Source: a virus
IMG/VR virus record: IMGVR_UViG_3300009184_000039
Location: 1-64,000 of that record
DNA: 64,000 nucleotides
Strand: one strand, 5' to 3'
Shown one piece after another: positions 1-8,295 of this stretch; the first letter of the stretch is position 1, and every line of letters starts with the position of its first letter. The position numbers and the translations under genes are program-made. The notes under the pieces were generated by a model. The model searched no databases. It had not been told where the DNA came from and was given only the letters and a program-made list of their open reading frames with translations.

Positions 1-2
1 CA

Positions 3-359
3 GGACATTTTAGAACCAATGTGTTACCATTTGATGATCGAGAAGGCCAAAGTGTGACTGATTTAGAGACCTGGACCAGATCTAGAAACCAACAACGTAA
101 CTGGGAAACCATACTACAGATCATTGGCTTGTATACACAAGCACAAGATATCACACCCACAGAACATACTGACGGAAAATGGCAATTTGAATTCTCCACT
201 GACTTTGATGATGTGTTCAGTTCCCAAGGTGACCCATTGGGCTTGTTAAAAACAGCCTGCCGTGGTGTACCTATGTTTTATAATCTAGACACCCAACCCA
301 AAACTGCTCAGTTGGACCCGGATCAGAACATTGAATTCACCATAGTGGACCATAAATAA
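3..359 (+). CDS. 3' part of an unrecognised phage protein (partial)
   Basis: The frame is open from the left edge to a TAA, so only the last 118 residues are visible and the true start lies outside the window. A GTG at 21 is probably internal. The visible part has no membrane segment or signal peptide and carries a charged RSRNQQRNWET stretch. I do not recognise a named family. The stop codon sits inside an ATAAATA late-promoter-like element, and the following genes look like late genes, so a virion or assembly role is plausible but only inferred. Confidence 0.6.
   Translation, partial: GHFRTNVLPFDDREGQSVTDLETWTRSRNQQRNWETILQIIGLYTQAQDITPTEHTDGKWQFEFSTDFDDVFSSQGDPLGLLKTACRGVPMFYNLDTQPKTAQLDPDQNIEFTIVDHK
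351..358 (+). promoter_or_regulatory. Late promoter-like element CATAAATA
   Basis: CATAAATA matches the T4-type late promoter core TATAAATA at 7 of 8 positions. It overlaps the stop codon of the upstream gene and lies 16 bases before the next start codon, which has its own GGAG ribosome site. Confidence 0.45.
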
Positions 360-374
360 TAGATTGGAGCACAC

Positions 375-638
375 ATGGTTGACACAACTGATATCGAAAA
401 GAAAAGTCTTGAAGCCCACGTTGAACTATGTGCTCAACGCTATACCGCTTTAGAGCAACGTATTGACGATGTCAAACAAGACACCGCAGAATTAAAAACC
501 ACCATTCAAGAAGTACATAGATTGGTGCATAAAATGAGTGACAGTCGTAACACACAATTGATTGGCTGGGGAGTGGGAATCATTGGATTCTTGACAGCAG
601 TCATAGGATACTTGGTCACTCACTACGTACTAAAATGA
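375..638 (+). CDS. Small coiled-coil protein with C-terminal membrane anchor
   Basis: 87 residues. Residues 1-55 are charged and heptad-like, as in a coiled coil. Residues about 62-85 (IGWGVGIIGFLTAVIGYLV core) form one hydrophobic helix, so the protein would be tail-anchored in the inner membrane. The layout resembles XhlA-type small phage membrane proteins, but no family motif is decisive. TTGGAG precedes the ATG, and the stop overlaps the next start in an ATGA arrangement, which implies translational coupling. Confidence 0.75.
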   Translation: MVDTTDIEKKSLEAHVELCAQRYTALEQRIDDVKQDTAELKTTIQEVHRLVHKMSDSRNTQLIGWGVGIIGFLTAVIGYLVTHYVLK

Positions 639-1126
639 AAACCAGTCAAAAACTTGCGGCACTTGCTGAGCAAGAATTGCCTAAATTACTAGATCATGTG
701 ATTGTGGCAGACGGCGAGAAATACCGTGTGTTTGGCTCATATGTGTTGCGTCAAACCGTACAGGGCTATACACTGACCTATCAAGACCGCCCAGTAGGCA
801 CATTTACCAGCACCAGAAGCGCCGTGGCCTGGTGCATAGCCGACAAAAATCGCCAATATCGCTTGGCTAACGAAATACAACACTTGGATTTTACTCTGTT
901 AAGACTACGCAACGATATTGAAACCCGTAGCGGGCAAGCCCAAAAAAGTTATGGAAATTTTTGGGAAACAGTCAGTGCCAAAGCCGCACACAAAAGATCA
1001 CAAAGCCAGCAGATAGAAAATGAATTAACAAAATGTATAAATTCGGCTAAATACTGGCAACTTCGAGGAAGCAACAATGAAACTGCAAGAACTGGCCGTA
1101 ACACGCCCTACAAAACAAATCGCTAA
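635..1126 (+). CDS. Conserved-type phage protein of unknown function
   Basis: 163 residues with no signal or membrane segment. The N-terminal half has a short beta-like region (KYRVFGSYVLRQ) and the middle is helical and charged (about 85-130). The ATG overlaps the preceding stop, and the 3' end overlaps the next gene by 50 bases. I do not recognise a function. The overlap and context suggest it is co-expressed with the next two probable structural genes. Confidence 0.7.
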   Translation: MKTSQKLAALAEQELPKLLDHVIVADGEKYRVFGSYVLRQTVQGYTLTYQDRPVGTFTSTRSAVAWCIADKNRQYRLANEIQHLDFTLLRLRNDIETRSGQAQKSYGNFWETVSAKAAHKRSQSQQIENELTKCINSAKYWQLRGSNNETARTGRNTPYKTNR

Positions 1127-1964
1127 AGTATTCGAGAGTCACTTTGACCAACGCTTATCTTTTGATTCAATGAATCGCAACCAAGTGCGTGGCATGCTCA
1201 ATCGTGTGCGTGGCCTGGTCAACGAACACCGTGCAAGCCCTGCATTTCATTATAGCGAAAAGAATCCTGCCTATCTCAAACTCATGATGATGGAACAGGC
1301 TCTAACACAACAATTGCAAGAGTTTGGTGCTACTCCAGCCACTGGTGCTCCAGGCGCTCCTGGTGCTACTGCCGCTTTGTCTACTGTACAACAACAGCAG
1401 AAAAAGAAACAGATGCAGGACGAAATCAAACAAAAGCAAAAAGAAATTCAAGACTTGCAAAAGGCCATGATGAACCCGACAATGGCAGCAGAAAACAACA
1501 CAGGCAACTTCTTGCGTGAATCAGAAATTCAACAAGCACAAGTTGTGTTGGCCGCACAAGACATGGTCGACCGTGTGCAGAAAATGCTGGAAGACACAAC
1601 AGAAATGCAATTTAAAGAATTACCTGCCTTGGTTGATTCTATTAAAAATGAAGTTGGTATGGATCAAGCCGCACAGTTTAACGCAGATGCTGCCGCCGCA
1701 CTGTCGGGACTTGTACAAAATCTACAGGCCAGCAAAGGTCAATTGGAAGCCGCACTGGGTGTGGTAACTGGTACCGGTGGTGGTGCTGTTGTACCTGGAG
1801 CCGAAATGGGCGCAGACATCGGTGCTGAAATGGGCGCAGACATGGGTGCCGAACTAGGCGCAGAGGCTGGGCTTGATGCCGCTGCCGCTGATGCAGGCGC
1901 TGAACTTGAACCAGAACCCGAAGCCACTACACCAGCCGCCAGTTTGGGCCGCGGACGTAGATAA
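1077..1964 (+). CDS. Probable virion or assembly protein with acidic repeat tail
   Basis: 295 residues. Residues 1-80 include a compact helical region (NRNQVRGMLNRVRGLVNEHR). Residues 105-130 form a Lys/Gln-rich coiled coil. Residues about 236-275 are a short-period Gly-Ala-Glu/Asp-Met repeat (GAEMGAD-like), ending in a basic GRGRR. GAGGA precedes the chosen ATG, which lies inside the upstream gene. The coiled coil plus low-complexity acidic tail resembles scaffold or core proteins of large myoviruses, but that is an inference; no named family is recognised. Confidence 0.7.
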   Translation: MKLQELAVTRPTKQIAKVFESHFDQRLSFDSMNRNQVRGMLNRVRGLVNEHRASPAFHYSEKNPAYLKLMMMEQALTQQLQEFGATPATGAPGAPGATAALSTVQQQQKKKQMQDEIKQKQKEIQDLQKAMMNPTMAAENNTGNFLRESEIQQAQVVLAAQDMVDRVQKMLEDTTEMQFKELPALVDSIKNEVGMDQAAQFNADAAAALSGLVQNLQASKGQLEAALGVVTGTGGGAVVPGAEMGADIGAEMGADMGAELGAEAGLDAAAADAGAELEPEPEATTPAASLGRGRR

Positions 1965-2302
1965 TGCGTATCGACGAAGTTGGCAACGGCCGGTCAGATG
2001 ACACAGCCGCTCGACTTTTAGGCTTGGCTGAATTCCTGTTGGGTCGTGCAAAAGACACAGGTGGCCAAAAACAAATCGGCATGCAGACTTTTTTAAATCT
2101 GGCCAAAAATATGCAGATCGATCTTACGCCCGAAATTCTTCAAAACATGGCCAGCCAGGCACCACTGAGTGGAGTGTTCATGCCCATTGAACCCAATTCC
2201 GGTGTGATCAAATTCAAAGGCAACGATTCTGGTCCTGTGCCCATGCCAGTAAACAAGGCGCAAGACATTGTTGCCTCTGCGGCAAAACGGGCAATGAAAT
2301 AA
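1964..2302 (+). CDS. Unknown phage protein
   Basis: 112 residues, soluble, mostly helical in its first two thirds, ending in KRAMK. The ATG shares one base with the TAA of the previous gene, so the two are probably translated together. No motif recognised. It closes the leftmost transcription block: a strong promoter for the next block begins 25 bases downstream. Confidence 0.7.
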   Translation: MRIDEVGNGRSDDTAARLLGLAEFLLGRAKDTGGQKQIGMQTFLNLAKNMQIDLTPEILQNMASQAPLSGVFMPIEPNSGVIKFKGNDSGPVPMPVNKAQDIVASAAKRAMK

Positions 2303-2326
2303 AACTCAAATGTAGTCAACCATTAG

Positions 2327-2355
2327 TTGACACAACCGGTTAAATAGTGTATACT
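2327..2355 (+). promoter_or_regulatory. Strong sigma70-type promoter of the Fe-S block
   Basis: TTGACA, a 17-base spacer, then TATACT. A start near 2362 would give a very short leader carrying AGGAGG before the 43-residue gene and iscU. This suggests transcription by unmodified host polymerase. Confidence 0.8.
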
Positions 2356-2373
2356 CAACTGTAGGAGGCATAT

Positions 2374-2505
2374 ATGAAACTGCGTAAATTAAGAGATAAA
2401 TTATATCAAGCAATCTTCAAACATGATAGTGCTAAAGAAAAAAAGATTTGGTTCAAGATTCTTCGAAAATCTACCAAACACAAACACACCGAGGACATAC
2501 GATAA
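2374..2505 (+). CDS. 43-residue basic small protein upstream of iscU
   Basis: A strong GTAGGAGG ribosome site sits 6 bases before the ATG and just behind a near-consensus promoter. The product is lysine-rich and helical (starts MKLRKLRDKLYQAIF). Its TAA shares a base with the iscU ATG, so it may act as a leader cistron coupling translation into iscU. It could also be a small protein in its own right. No family recognised. Confidence 0.65.
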   Translation: MKLRKLRDKLYQAIFKHDSAKEKKIWFKILRKSTKHKHTEDIR

Positions 2506-2885
2506 TGGCATATTCAGACCGAGTGATTGATCACTATGAGAATCCACGTAACGTGGGTAAATTTGAAATTGACGACACTGTCGGTACAGGCATGGTAGGT
2601 GCACCTGCTTGCGGTGATGTTATGAAACTACAGATCAAGGTAGGCAGTGATGGCATAATCACCGATGCAAGATTCAAAACATATGGTTGTGGAAGTGCAA
2701 TTGCCAGCAGTTCATTGATCACAGAGATGGTAAAAGGCATGACCCTGGACCAAGCAGGCAAGATCAAAAATAGCGACATTGCTGAAGAACTGGCTCTACC
2801 ACCTGTGAAAATTCATTGTAGCATCCTGGCCGAAGACGCCATCAAAGCCGCAGTAGCAGACTATCGCAAAAAACATTTGCAGTGA
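2505..2885 (+). CDS. iscU: IscU Fe-S cluster scaffold protein
   Basis: 126 residues, the usual length for IscU. All key parts are present: Cys36 and Asp38 in PACGD, Cys62 in GCGSAI, Cys105 in KIHCS, and the LPPVK motif (98-102) that binds the HscA chaperone. The sequence is close to proteobacterial IscU from MAYSDRVIDHYENPRNVG onward, which fixes the start even though the frame is open further upstream. IscU assembles [2Fe-2S] clusters from sulfur supplied by a cysteine desulfurase (IscS). No iscS is seen here, so the phage protein would have to use the host desulfurase. Likely clients in this window are the radical SAM enzyme and possibly other metalloproteins. The stop overlaps the GTG of the next gene. 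Confidence 0.96.
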   Translation: MAYSDRVIDHYENPRNVGKFEIDDTVGTGMVGAPACGDVMKLQIKVGSDGIITDARFKTYGCGSAIASSSLITEMVKGMTLDQAGKIKNSDIAEELALPPVKIHCSILAEDAIKAAVADYRKKHLQ

Positions 2886-3820
2886 AAAGTGTAAACTGTT
2901 GGTTCTCTGATGATCAAAAATTCCTTGCCAACTGGTTCAAACACGATATAACCTGCACCGAATACTGGGTTAATTTACACGAAATTAATCTTCAATGTCT
3001 TGAACAAATCACTAAATCTGCCAGTCAAATTGTGTTTTATGATTGGACTCATGCTGATCCCAAGATGTCATCATATTGGACTAATTTGGTTGAGTACGCC
3101 AACAACAAATGCGATACTATTTGGTACACCGTAAATCAATTACCAATAGATAATTTACCTGTTAAAAAGTTTGATTTTTATTGGAATCGTTGCAAATCTA
3201 ATCATGCACATGGTCACTGGCGCTGGAGATACAAATGTACAGGTGAAGAGTTGCCGCATCATCCATTGCATTGGCAGCCGAGAACGCACAAATATCTCAG
3301 TCTAATCCGCAGACCTAACAACTATCGAGACCAATTATATAAATTTTTAGAATCTTTTAAAGGTTTTTCCAGTAACAAATCTAAAGGACATATCTTAGAA
3401 TCAGATATTGGAACAGAAAAGGATGTCTTGAATGGTTTAAATGTACCACCTGCTAAACATTATTTTGACAACAGTTATGTGAGTTGTCAGGTGGAAAGCC
3501 AACATCTCACTGGAGGATCAGTGGTATTCAGTGAAAAAACTTACGATCATTTGATTCAGGGCCGTTTTGTTTTGAACTTTGGTCCACAACATTTTTATCG
3601 CTGTCTCGAACAACAAGGATGGAAACTCTGGCAAGGAATTGACCTTGCATGGGACTCTGTTGAGTACGATGCTGTTAGATGGCAAGGATATGTTGACACA
3701 TTGAAACACATCCTTGAATTGAGTACGGCTGATTTACATGATCTTTTTTTGTTAAATAAATACAACATAGAGCACAATTGGCAAATGCTCTATGATAAAC
3801 CTTATGATATCCTTAACTGA
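2882..3820 (+). CDS. Glycosyltransferase-like protein, SEK-motif family, copy 1
   Basis: 312 residues, GTG start overlapping the iscU stop. Near residues 218-240 it carries VVFSEKTYDHLIQGRFVLNFG, matching the (S/T)EK-x(4)-P/L-I-x-G-x-PF motif in three other proteins of this window (minus-strand gene ending at 26658, and genes at 46372 and 47376). The SEK-x-G pattern resembles the C-terminal nucleotide-sugar-binding motif of GT10-type fucosyltransferases, so a GT-B sugar transferase is inferred. The gene is clearly more AT-rich than iscU and iscA on either side, which suggests later insertion between them. Its end overlaps iscA. Confidence 0.6.
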   Translation: MKSVNCWFSDDQKFLANWFKHDITCTEYWVNLHEINLQCLEQITKSASQIVFYDWTHADPKMSSYWTNLVEYANNKCDTIWYTVNQLPIDNLPVKKFDFYWNRCKSNHAHGHWRWRYKCTGEELPHHPLHWQPRTHKYLSLIRRPNNYRDQLYKFLESFKGFSSNKSKGHILESDIGTEKDVLNGLNVPPAKHYFDNSYVSCQVESQHLTGGSVVFSEKTYDHLIQGRFVLNFGPQHFYRCLEQQGWKLWQGIDLAWDSVEYDAVRWQGYVDTLKHILELSTADLHDLFLLNKYNIEHNWQMLYDKPYDILN

Positions 3821-4127
3821 CACAGCCAGAAACAAAATACAAAAATTAGTCACAGCCAAAGGTTACGCTGGTATTCGTCTTGGGGTAAAAACTACAGGTT
3901 GCAGTGGCCTTGCTTATGTGTTAGAATACGTTAAAGAATACACACCTGAACAGTATGTTATTAACTACGCACAAAATGATTTTGTGGTATTAGTAAATCA
4001 AAAAGACAATGTGTATCTTCAAAACATGACAGTAGACTATGTGCGTCAAGGCCTCAACGAAGGCTTTGACTTTTCAAATCCCAATGAACGTGATCGCTGT
4101 GGTTGCGGAGAAAGTTTTAGAGTTTAA
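3804..4127 (+). CDS. iscA: IscA/HesB-type Fe-S cluster carrier
   Basis: 107 residues from the second in-frame ATG, chosen because homologues begin MxITLTDxA; an ATG four codons upstream is possible. The three cluster ligands are present: Cys33 in TTGCSGLAY and Cys99/Cys101 in DRCGCGESF. IscA-type proteins pass Fe-S clusters or iron to target enzymes. With iscU two genes away this makes a minimal scaffold-plus-carrier set. The start lies inside the preceding glycosyltransferase-like gene, so expression is coupled. Confidence 0.93.
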   Translation: MISLTDTARNKIQKLVTAKGYAGIRLGVKTTGCSGLAYVLEYVKEYTPEQYVINYAQNDFVVLVNQKDNVYLQNMTVDYVRQGLNEGFDFSNPNERDRCGCGESFRV

Positions 4128-4845
4128 TTTGTACAATCCAAAATTTGATTATCAACCAATTCCTCGCGTGACAATAGAGGGTAAGCGTTACTATGCCACC
4201 CCAGATGGCAACAACTTACCCAGTGTGACCACAATCCTGGACCGAACAAAACCCCCAGAAAAAGTTGAAGCACTTGCTCAATGGCGACGTCGTGTGGGCG
4301 CAGAAAAAGCACAACAAATCACAACCGAAGCCGCCAATCGTGGCACACGTATGCATACCTATCTTGAACAGTATGTCAAGGAGGGAGCGATCAAAGAGCG
4401 CGGATCAAATCCTTTCTCCTGGCCCAGCCATGTGATGGCAGAAACTGTGATCAGAGATGGACTTAAAAATGTTACAGAATTTTGGGGTATTGAAGTTCCC
4501 TTATACTTTCCCTCCATTTACGCAGGCACAACAGATGGTGCAGGTATACACTTAAATGAAGAAAGCATATTAGATTACAAGCAAACCAACAAGCCCAAAA
4601 AGCGTGAATGGATTGACGATTATTTTGTACAACTGTGCGCCTACGCAGAAGCACACAATGAATTACACGGCACAAAAATACGCAAAGGTGTTATTTTGAT
4701 GTGTGTCAAACCCGATCTAGATGAGCAACACAATATCATTGGAAAACCCGAATACCAGGAATTTGTGTTAGAAGGTGCAGAATTTGATCGTTACCGAGAT
4801 CTATGGTGGCGAAAGGTCGAGCAGTACTACATGCTAAATACATGA
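4084..4845 (+). CDS. PD-(D/E)XK exonuclease, MGME1/cyanophage-type
   Basis: 253 residues from the ATG at 4084; a TTG at 4129, just after the iscA stop, is an alternative start (product NLYNPKFDY...). The motif order is that of RecB-family nucleases: LPSVTTILD, NRGTRMHTYLEQY with the conserved His, GTTDGAG (Asp), ILDYKQT (D-x-K core), then a Gln-Tyr-type helix (VQLCAYAEAHN). Homologues in marine T4-like phages and mitochondrial MGME1 degrade single-stranded DNA ends. A role in replication, recombination or recycling host DNA is likely. Confidence 0.8.
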   Translation: MNVIAVVAEKVLEFNLYNPKFDYQPIPRVTIEGKRYYATPDGNNLPSVTTILDRTKPPEKVEALAQWRRRVGAEKAQQITTEAANRGTRMHTYLEQYVKEGAIKERGSNPFSWPSHVMAETVIRDGLKNVTEFWGIEVPLYFPSIYAGTTDGAGIHLNEESILDYKQTNKPKKREWIDDYFVQLCAYAEAHNELHGTKIRKGVILMCVKPDLDEQHNIIGKPEYQEFVLEGAEFDRYRDLWWRKVEQYYMLNT

Positions 4846-4864
4846 TAGCAAGAGGACAACCACT

Positions 4865-5353
4865 GTGGCAATTGTACAAGTATCCCGAATAACAAACCGT
4901 AAAGGCCTAGAAGAAAATCTACCGCAATTGGCCGGAGCCGAACTAGGTTGGGCAACAGATGCCCGCAAATTATACATTGGTAATGGCACACTCGAGGACG
5001 GCGCTCCTGTGATTGGTAATACTGAAATTCTTACTGAATTCAGCGCAGTGCCTTTTCCAACTGCTGTGACTCTAGCAGATAATACAGCATCGGCCACCAC
5101 AGCATTCAGTCTTGCGGCCAACACCGCAGTGATCGCTTATACCATCATTAGAAACACTGCACTCAGCGCAGGAACTATTTTGGTGGCCGCTTCAGGTGCT
5201 GGGGTAGCATTTAATGCCACTGCACAAACAGTTGGTACTACCGGCATAGTCTTGAGTGCAATCTATGCTGATGATCTAATTCAAATACAGTATACCAGTA
5301 CCTCCACTGGGTCAAGTGCCCAACTAACATACGCAGTTACAATCTCATCCTAA
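4865..5353 (+). CDS. Tail-fibre-like protein with tropism-determinant N-terminal domain
   Basis: 162 residues, GTG start with AGAGGA upstream. Residues 1-50 carry the well-known phage fibre signature: VSRITNRKGLEENLPQL, AELGWATD and KLYIGNGT, followed by GAPVIGNTEILT. This domain caps the N-terminus of many fibre, tropism-determinant and virion decoration proteins. The rest is Ala/Thr/Ser-rich beta sequence. A virion adhesin or structural role is likely. A CTAAATA late-type element lies about 25 bases upstream. Confidence 0.75.
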   Translation: MAIVQVSRITNRKGLEENLPQLAGAELGWATDARKLYIGNGTLEDGAPVIGNTEILTEFSAVPFPTAVTLADNTASATTAFSLAANTAVIAYTIIRNTALSAGTILVAASGAGVAFNATAQTVGTTGIVLSAIYADDLIQIQYTSTSTGSSAQLTYAVTISS

Positions 5354-5778
5354 TGTGGCCTGCTACCTTTGAACAGCGCCTGCATGCGTGGGGTGTTCTT
5401 CGTGAATCAATCCGATACGCACCATTACCACAAGCACTTGCGGACATCAATGCCTGGTGGTTTCACGCACCCTGGCGAGCCTATCATTTGCACTGGGATG
5501 ATCAGGTCGTTTGGCCAGATCCCTGGCAATTATTGAGTGATAATCTCTATTGTGATCTTGCTCGAGGGCTGGGAATCCTGTATACTATTACTATGTTAGA
5601 TCGACCTGATCTGCAGGATTTGTTATTGGCCGAGACTGAACAGGGGAATTTAGTCCTGGACCAGGATCGGAAATATATACTGAATTGGGACTCAGAGCAG
5701 GTGTTAAATATCAATCCGGGGCAGATCAATGTCCGTCACAGCATTACGCAAGAGCAAATAAAACAACAAATTAGGTAA
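5353..5778 (+). CDS. Unknown Trp-rich phage protein
   Basis: 141 residues, very rich in tryptophan (NAWWFHAPWRAYHLHWDD, then WPDPWQLL). No membrane segment. The ATG shares a base with the upstream stop. It probably belongs with the fibre-type gene before it, perhaps as a virion or chaperone-like partner, but no family function is known to me. Confidence 0.7.
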   Translation: MWPATFEQRLHAWGVLRESIRYAPLPQALADINAWWFHAPWRAYHLHWDDQVVWPDPWQLLSDNLYCDLARGLGILYTITMLDRPDLQDLLLAETEQGNLVLDQDRKYILNWDSEQVLNINPGQINVRHSITQEQIKQQIR

Positions 5779-5780
5779 CA

Positions 5781-8096
5781 ATGAAGCAAATTACAGTACA
5801 AAAACGCAGTGGTCGCCGCGAGCCGCTAGCGTTGGAAAAATGGCAGGCACAGATAGCCAAGGTATGTGCAGGCATAGCAGACGTGAGCCAGAGCATGATT
5901 GAGATCAAGGCACAACTGCATTTTTATGATGGCATTACAACTAACGAAATTGATGGTATCACATTACGAGCAATAGTGGACTTGATTGACGTAGAATCAA
6001 ATCCCGACGTTGGACACACCAACTATCAATATGTAGCAGGCAAACAACGACTATCAATGTTGCGTAAAGATGTCTACGGATCATATGATCCTCCCCACTT
6101 GTATGAGATTGTAAAGAAGAATGTGGCCACTGGCCTATACACTCCTGAACTGCTGGAGTGGTACAGTGAAGACGACTGGAATCGTATGGAAGACATGATT
6201 GATCATGCCAAGGACGAACAGTACTCATATGCGGCGGTGGAACAACTGATTGAAAAGTATCTTGTGCGTAACAGAAGCACAAAAGAAATTTATGAAACGC
6301 CACAAGTGCGTTACATGATTGCGGCTGCTACGGTGTTCCACAAGGAAGAACCCAACACAGCCCGTATGCGTTACATAAAGGAATACTACAATGCCGCAAG
6401 TGATGGATTGTTTACCCTTGCTACTCCCGTCCTTGCTGGTCTCGGTACCCCTACTAAGCAATTCAGTTCGTGCGTACTCATTCGCAGTGATGATGACCTG
6501 GATAGTATTTTTGCTAGTGGCGAGATGATGGCCAAGTATGCCAGCAAGCGAGCAGGCATTGGTTTAGAAATTGGACGCTTACGTCCGCTAGGTTCGCCCA
6601 TACGTGGCGGCGAAATCATGCACACCGGCATGATACCATTTTTAAAGAAGTGGTTCGGAGATTTACGCTCATGCTCACAAGGAGGTATTCGCAATGCAAG
6701 TGCTACTGTATTTTATCCCATTTGGCATCATCAGTTTGATGATCTTATCGTTCTTAAGAACAATCAAGGAACAGAAGAAACCCGTGTCCGGCACATGGAC
6801 TATGGGGTTGTTCTTTCCGCATTTTTCTGGAGGCGATTCAAGAATAAAGAAAACATAACTTTCTTTGATCCCAACCAAGTACCTGAACTGTACGAAGCGT
6901 TCTATGCCAACACCGAACGTTTTGAAAAACTCTATGTGGAATACGAAAAGCGTCGGGACCTGCGCACTAAGACCATGAGTGCTGAAGAAGTATTCAAGTC
7001 AGGCATACTCAAAGAGCGCACTGACACAGGACGTATCTATCTTGTGTTTATTGACAATGTTCAGAATCAAGGACCGTTTGATACTGAATATCACACCATT
7101 TACCAGAGTAACCTTTGCTGTGAAATCTTACTTCCTACAAAACCTTTTAAACGCTTGGACGACGCCGAAGGCCGAATCGCTTTATGTACTCTTGGATCGA
7201 TCAACTGGGGTGCGTTTCGCAATCCTGAAGACATGCGTCGTGCTTGCAGAATTCTGCAACGCAGTCTCTGTAACATTCTCGACTACCAAGACTTCCTGTC
7301 GATCCAGAGTCAGTTATCAAATGACGAAATTCAGCCGCTTGGTATCGGCATTACTAACCTTGCTTACTGGCATGCCAAGCGAGGACTGCAATATGGTAAC
7401 AAAGACGCTCTTGGAGAGGTCAAATCTTGGATGGAACACCAGGCCTTCTATCTTACCGAAGCAACAGTTGAACTTGCTAAAGAAAGAGGCCGTTGCAAAG
7501 ATTCTGACCGCACCTGGTACGGTCGTGGTATTTTTCCTTGGGAACGCCGTGCCAAAGGCGTAAATGAATTAACGGACTTCTCTCCTGAACTAAACTGGGA
7601 AGGCCTACGTGCCGAAATGAGATCATATGGTGTTCGTAATGCTACCTTGATGGCTATTGCACCTGTTGAAAGTTCTAGTGTAGTAATCAATTCAACCAAT
7701 GGCATTGAAATGCCTATGTCACTTATTTCAGTTAAGGAAAGCAAAGCAGGTTCCCTTACACAAGTTGTCCCTGAGTATCATAAACTCAAGAACAAGTATC
7801 AAATGATGTGGGCGCAGAAAGACTGTGATGGTTATTTAAAAACAGCGGCTGTATTAGCGGCCTACGTTGATCAGAGTATCAGTACTAACACATTCTATAA
7901 TCCAGCACACTTTGCTGATCGTAAAGTTCCCACAACATTGATTGCTCGGAACTTGATGCAAGCACACCACTGGGGATTGAAAACATTCTACTACAGCCTG
8001 ATCAACAAAGCAGGATCAAAACAAACTGCCGAAGCGGCACCTCTTGAGGTCATTGACTTTGATCTTGAGGAAGACTGCGAAGCCTGCAAGTTATGA
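5781..8096 (+). CDS. nrdA: Ribonucleotide reductase class Ia, large subunit
   Basis: 771 residues. An ATP-cone starts the protein (VQKRSGRREPLALEKW). Catalytic cysteines appear as Cys231 (FSSCVLI), Cys446 within NLCCE (with Asn444 and Glu448) and Cys469 (ALCTLGSIN). The radical-relay pair is in FYYSLINKAG, and the C-terminal swinging arm ends CEACK (Cys766/Cys769). It reduces ribonucleoside diphosphates to deoxyribonucleotides for phage DNA synthesis, together with NrdB and the glutaredoxin downstream. The operon nrdA-small membrane gene-radical SAM-nrdB-glutaredoxin overlaps or nearly abuts throughout. Confidence 0.97.
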   Translation: MKQITVQKRSGRREPLALEKWQAQIAKVCAGIADVSQSMIEIKAQLHFYDGITTNEIDGITLRAIVDLIDVESNPDVGHTNYQYVAGKQRLSMLRKDVYGSYDPPHLYEIVKKNVATGLYTPELLEWYSEDDWNRMEDMIDHAKDEQYSYAAVEQLIEKYLVRNRSTKEIYETPQVRYMIAAATVFHKEEPNTARMRYIKEYYNAASDGLFTLATPVLAGLGTPTKQFSSCVLIRSDDDLDSIFASGEMMAKYASKRAGIGLEIGRLRPLGSPIRGGEIMHTGMIPFLKKWFGDLRSCSQGGIRNASATVFYPIWHHQFDDLIVLKNNQGTEETRVRHMDYGVVLSAFFWRRFKNKENITFFDPNQVPELYEAFYANTERFEKLYVEYEKRRDLRTKTMSAEEVFKSGILKERTDTGRIYLVFIDNVQNQGPFDTEYHTIYQSNLCCEILLPTKPFKRLDDAEGRIALCTLGSINWGAFRNPEDMRRACRILQRSLCNILDYQDFLSIQSQLSNDEIQPLGIGITNLAYWHAKRGLQYGNKDALGEVKSWMEHQAFYLTEATVELAKERGRCKDSDRTWYGRGIFPWERRAKGVNELTDFSPELNWEGLRAEMRSYGVRNATLMAIAPVESSSVVINSTNGIEMPMSLISVKESKAGSLTQVVPEYHKLKNKYQMMWAQKDCDGYLKTAAVLAAYVDQSISTNTFYNPAHFADRKVPTTLIARNLMQAHHWGLKTFYYSLINKAGSKQTAEAAPLEVIDFDLEEDCEACKL

Positions 8097-8290
8097 ACAG
8101 TTTAGAAAAGATCTGGGCCCGGGCCACCGGGCACTTGATGGGCGAGAGTGACCATGATCGCCCGGATGTACCTATACTGACCTTGCGAGAAGCCCGAATA
8201 GCACTATTTTTCAAAACGTTCTGGGTTATAATACATGTTATAACTTGTGGCTTTATCATAGCCAACACAATTAGACACTGGAACAATTAA
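8093..8290 (+). CDS. Small membrane protein between nrdA and nrdB
   Basis: 65 residues. The C-terminal part (about 37-60, FFKTFWVIIHVITCGFIIAN) is one transmembrane helix and the N-terminal half is soluble and charged. The ATG overlaps the nrdA stop (ATGA), so it is translated with nrdA. Function unknown. Its position suggests a link to nucleotide metabolism or simply co-expression. Confidence 0.7.
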   Translation: MNSLEKIWARATGHLMGESDHDRPDVPILTLREARIALFFKTFWVIIHVITCGFIIANTIRHWNN

Positions 8291-8295
8291 ATTCA

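Noticed and set aside
1739-1927. Minus-strand Ala/Ser/Pro-rich frame
   Set aside because: It is the reverse reading of the acidic repeat tail of the gene at 1077.
2448-2504. Longer start for iscU, 19 codons upstream
   Set aside because: It overlaps the 43-residue gene, and IscU homology begins exactly at MAYSD, so the ATG at 2505 is used.
6979-7563. 194-codon open frame inside nrdA
   Set aside because: It lies wholly within a conserved enzyme gene in another frame and has no family features.
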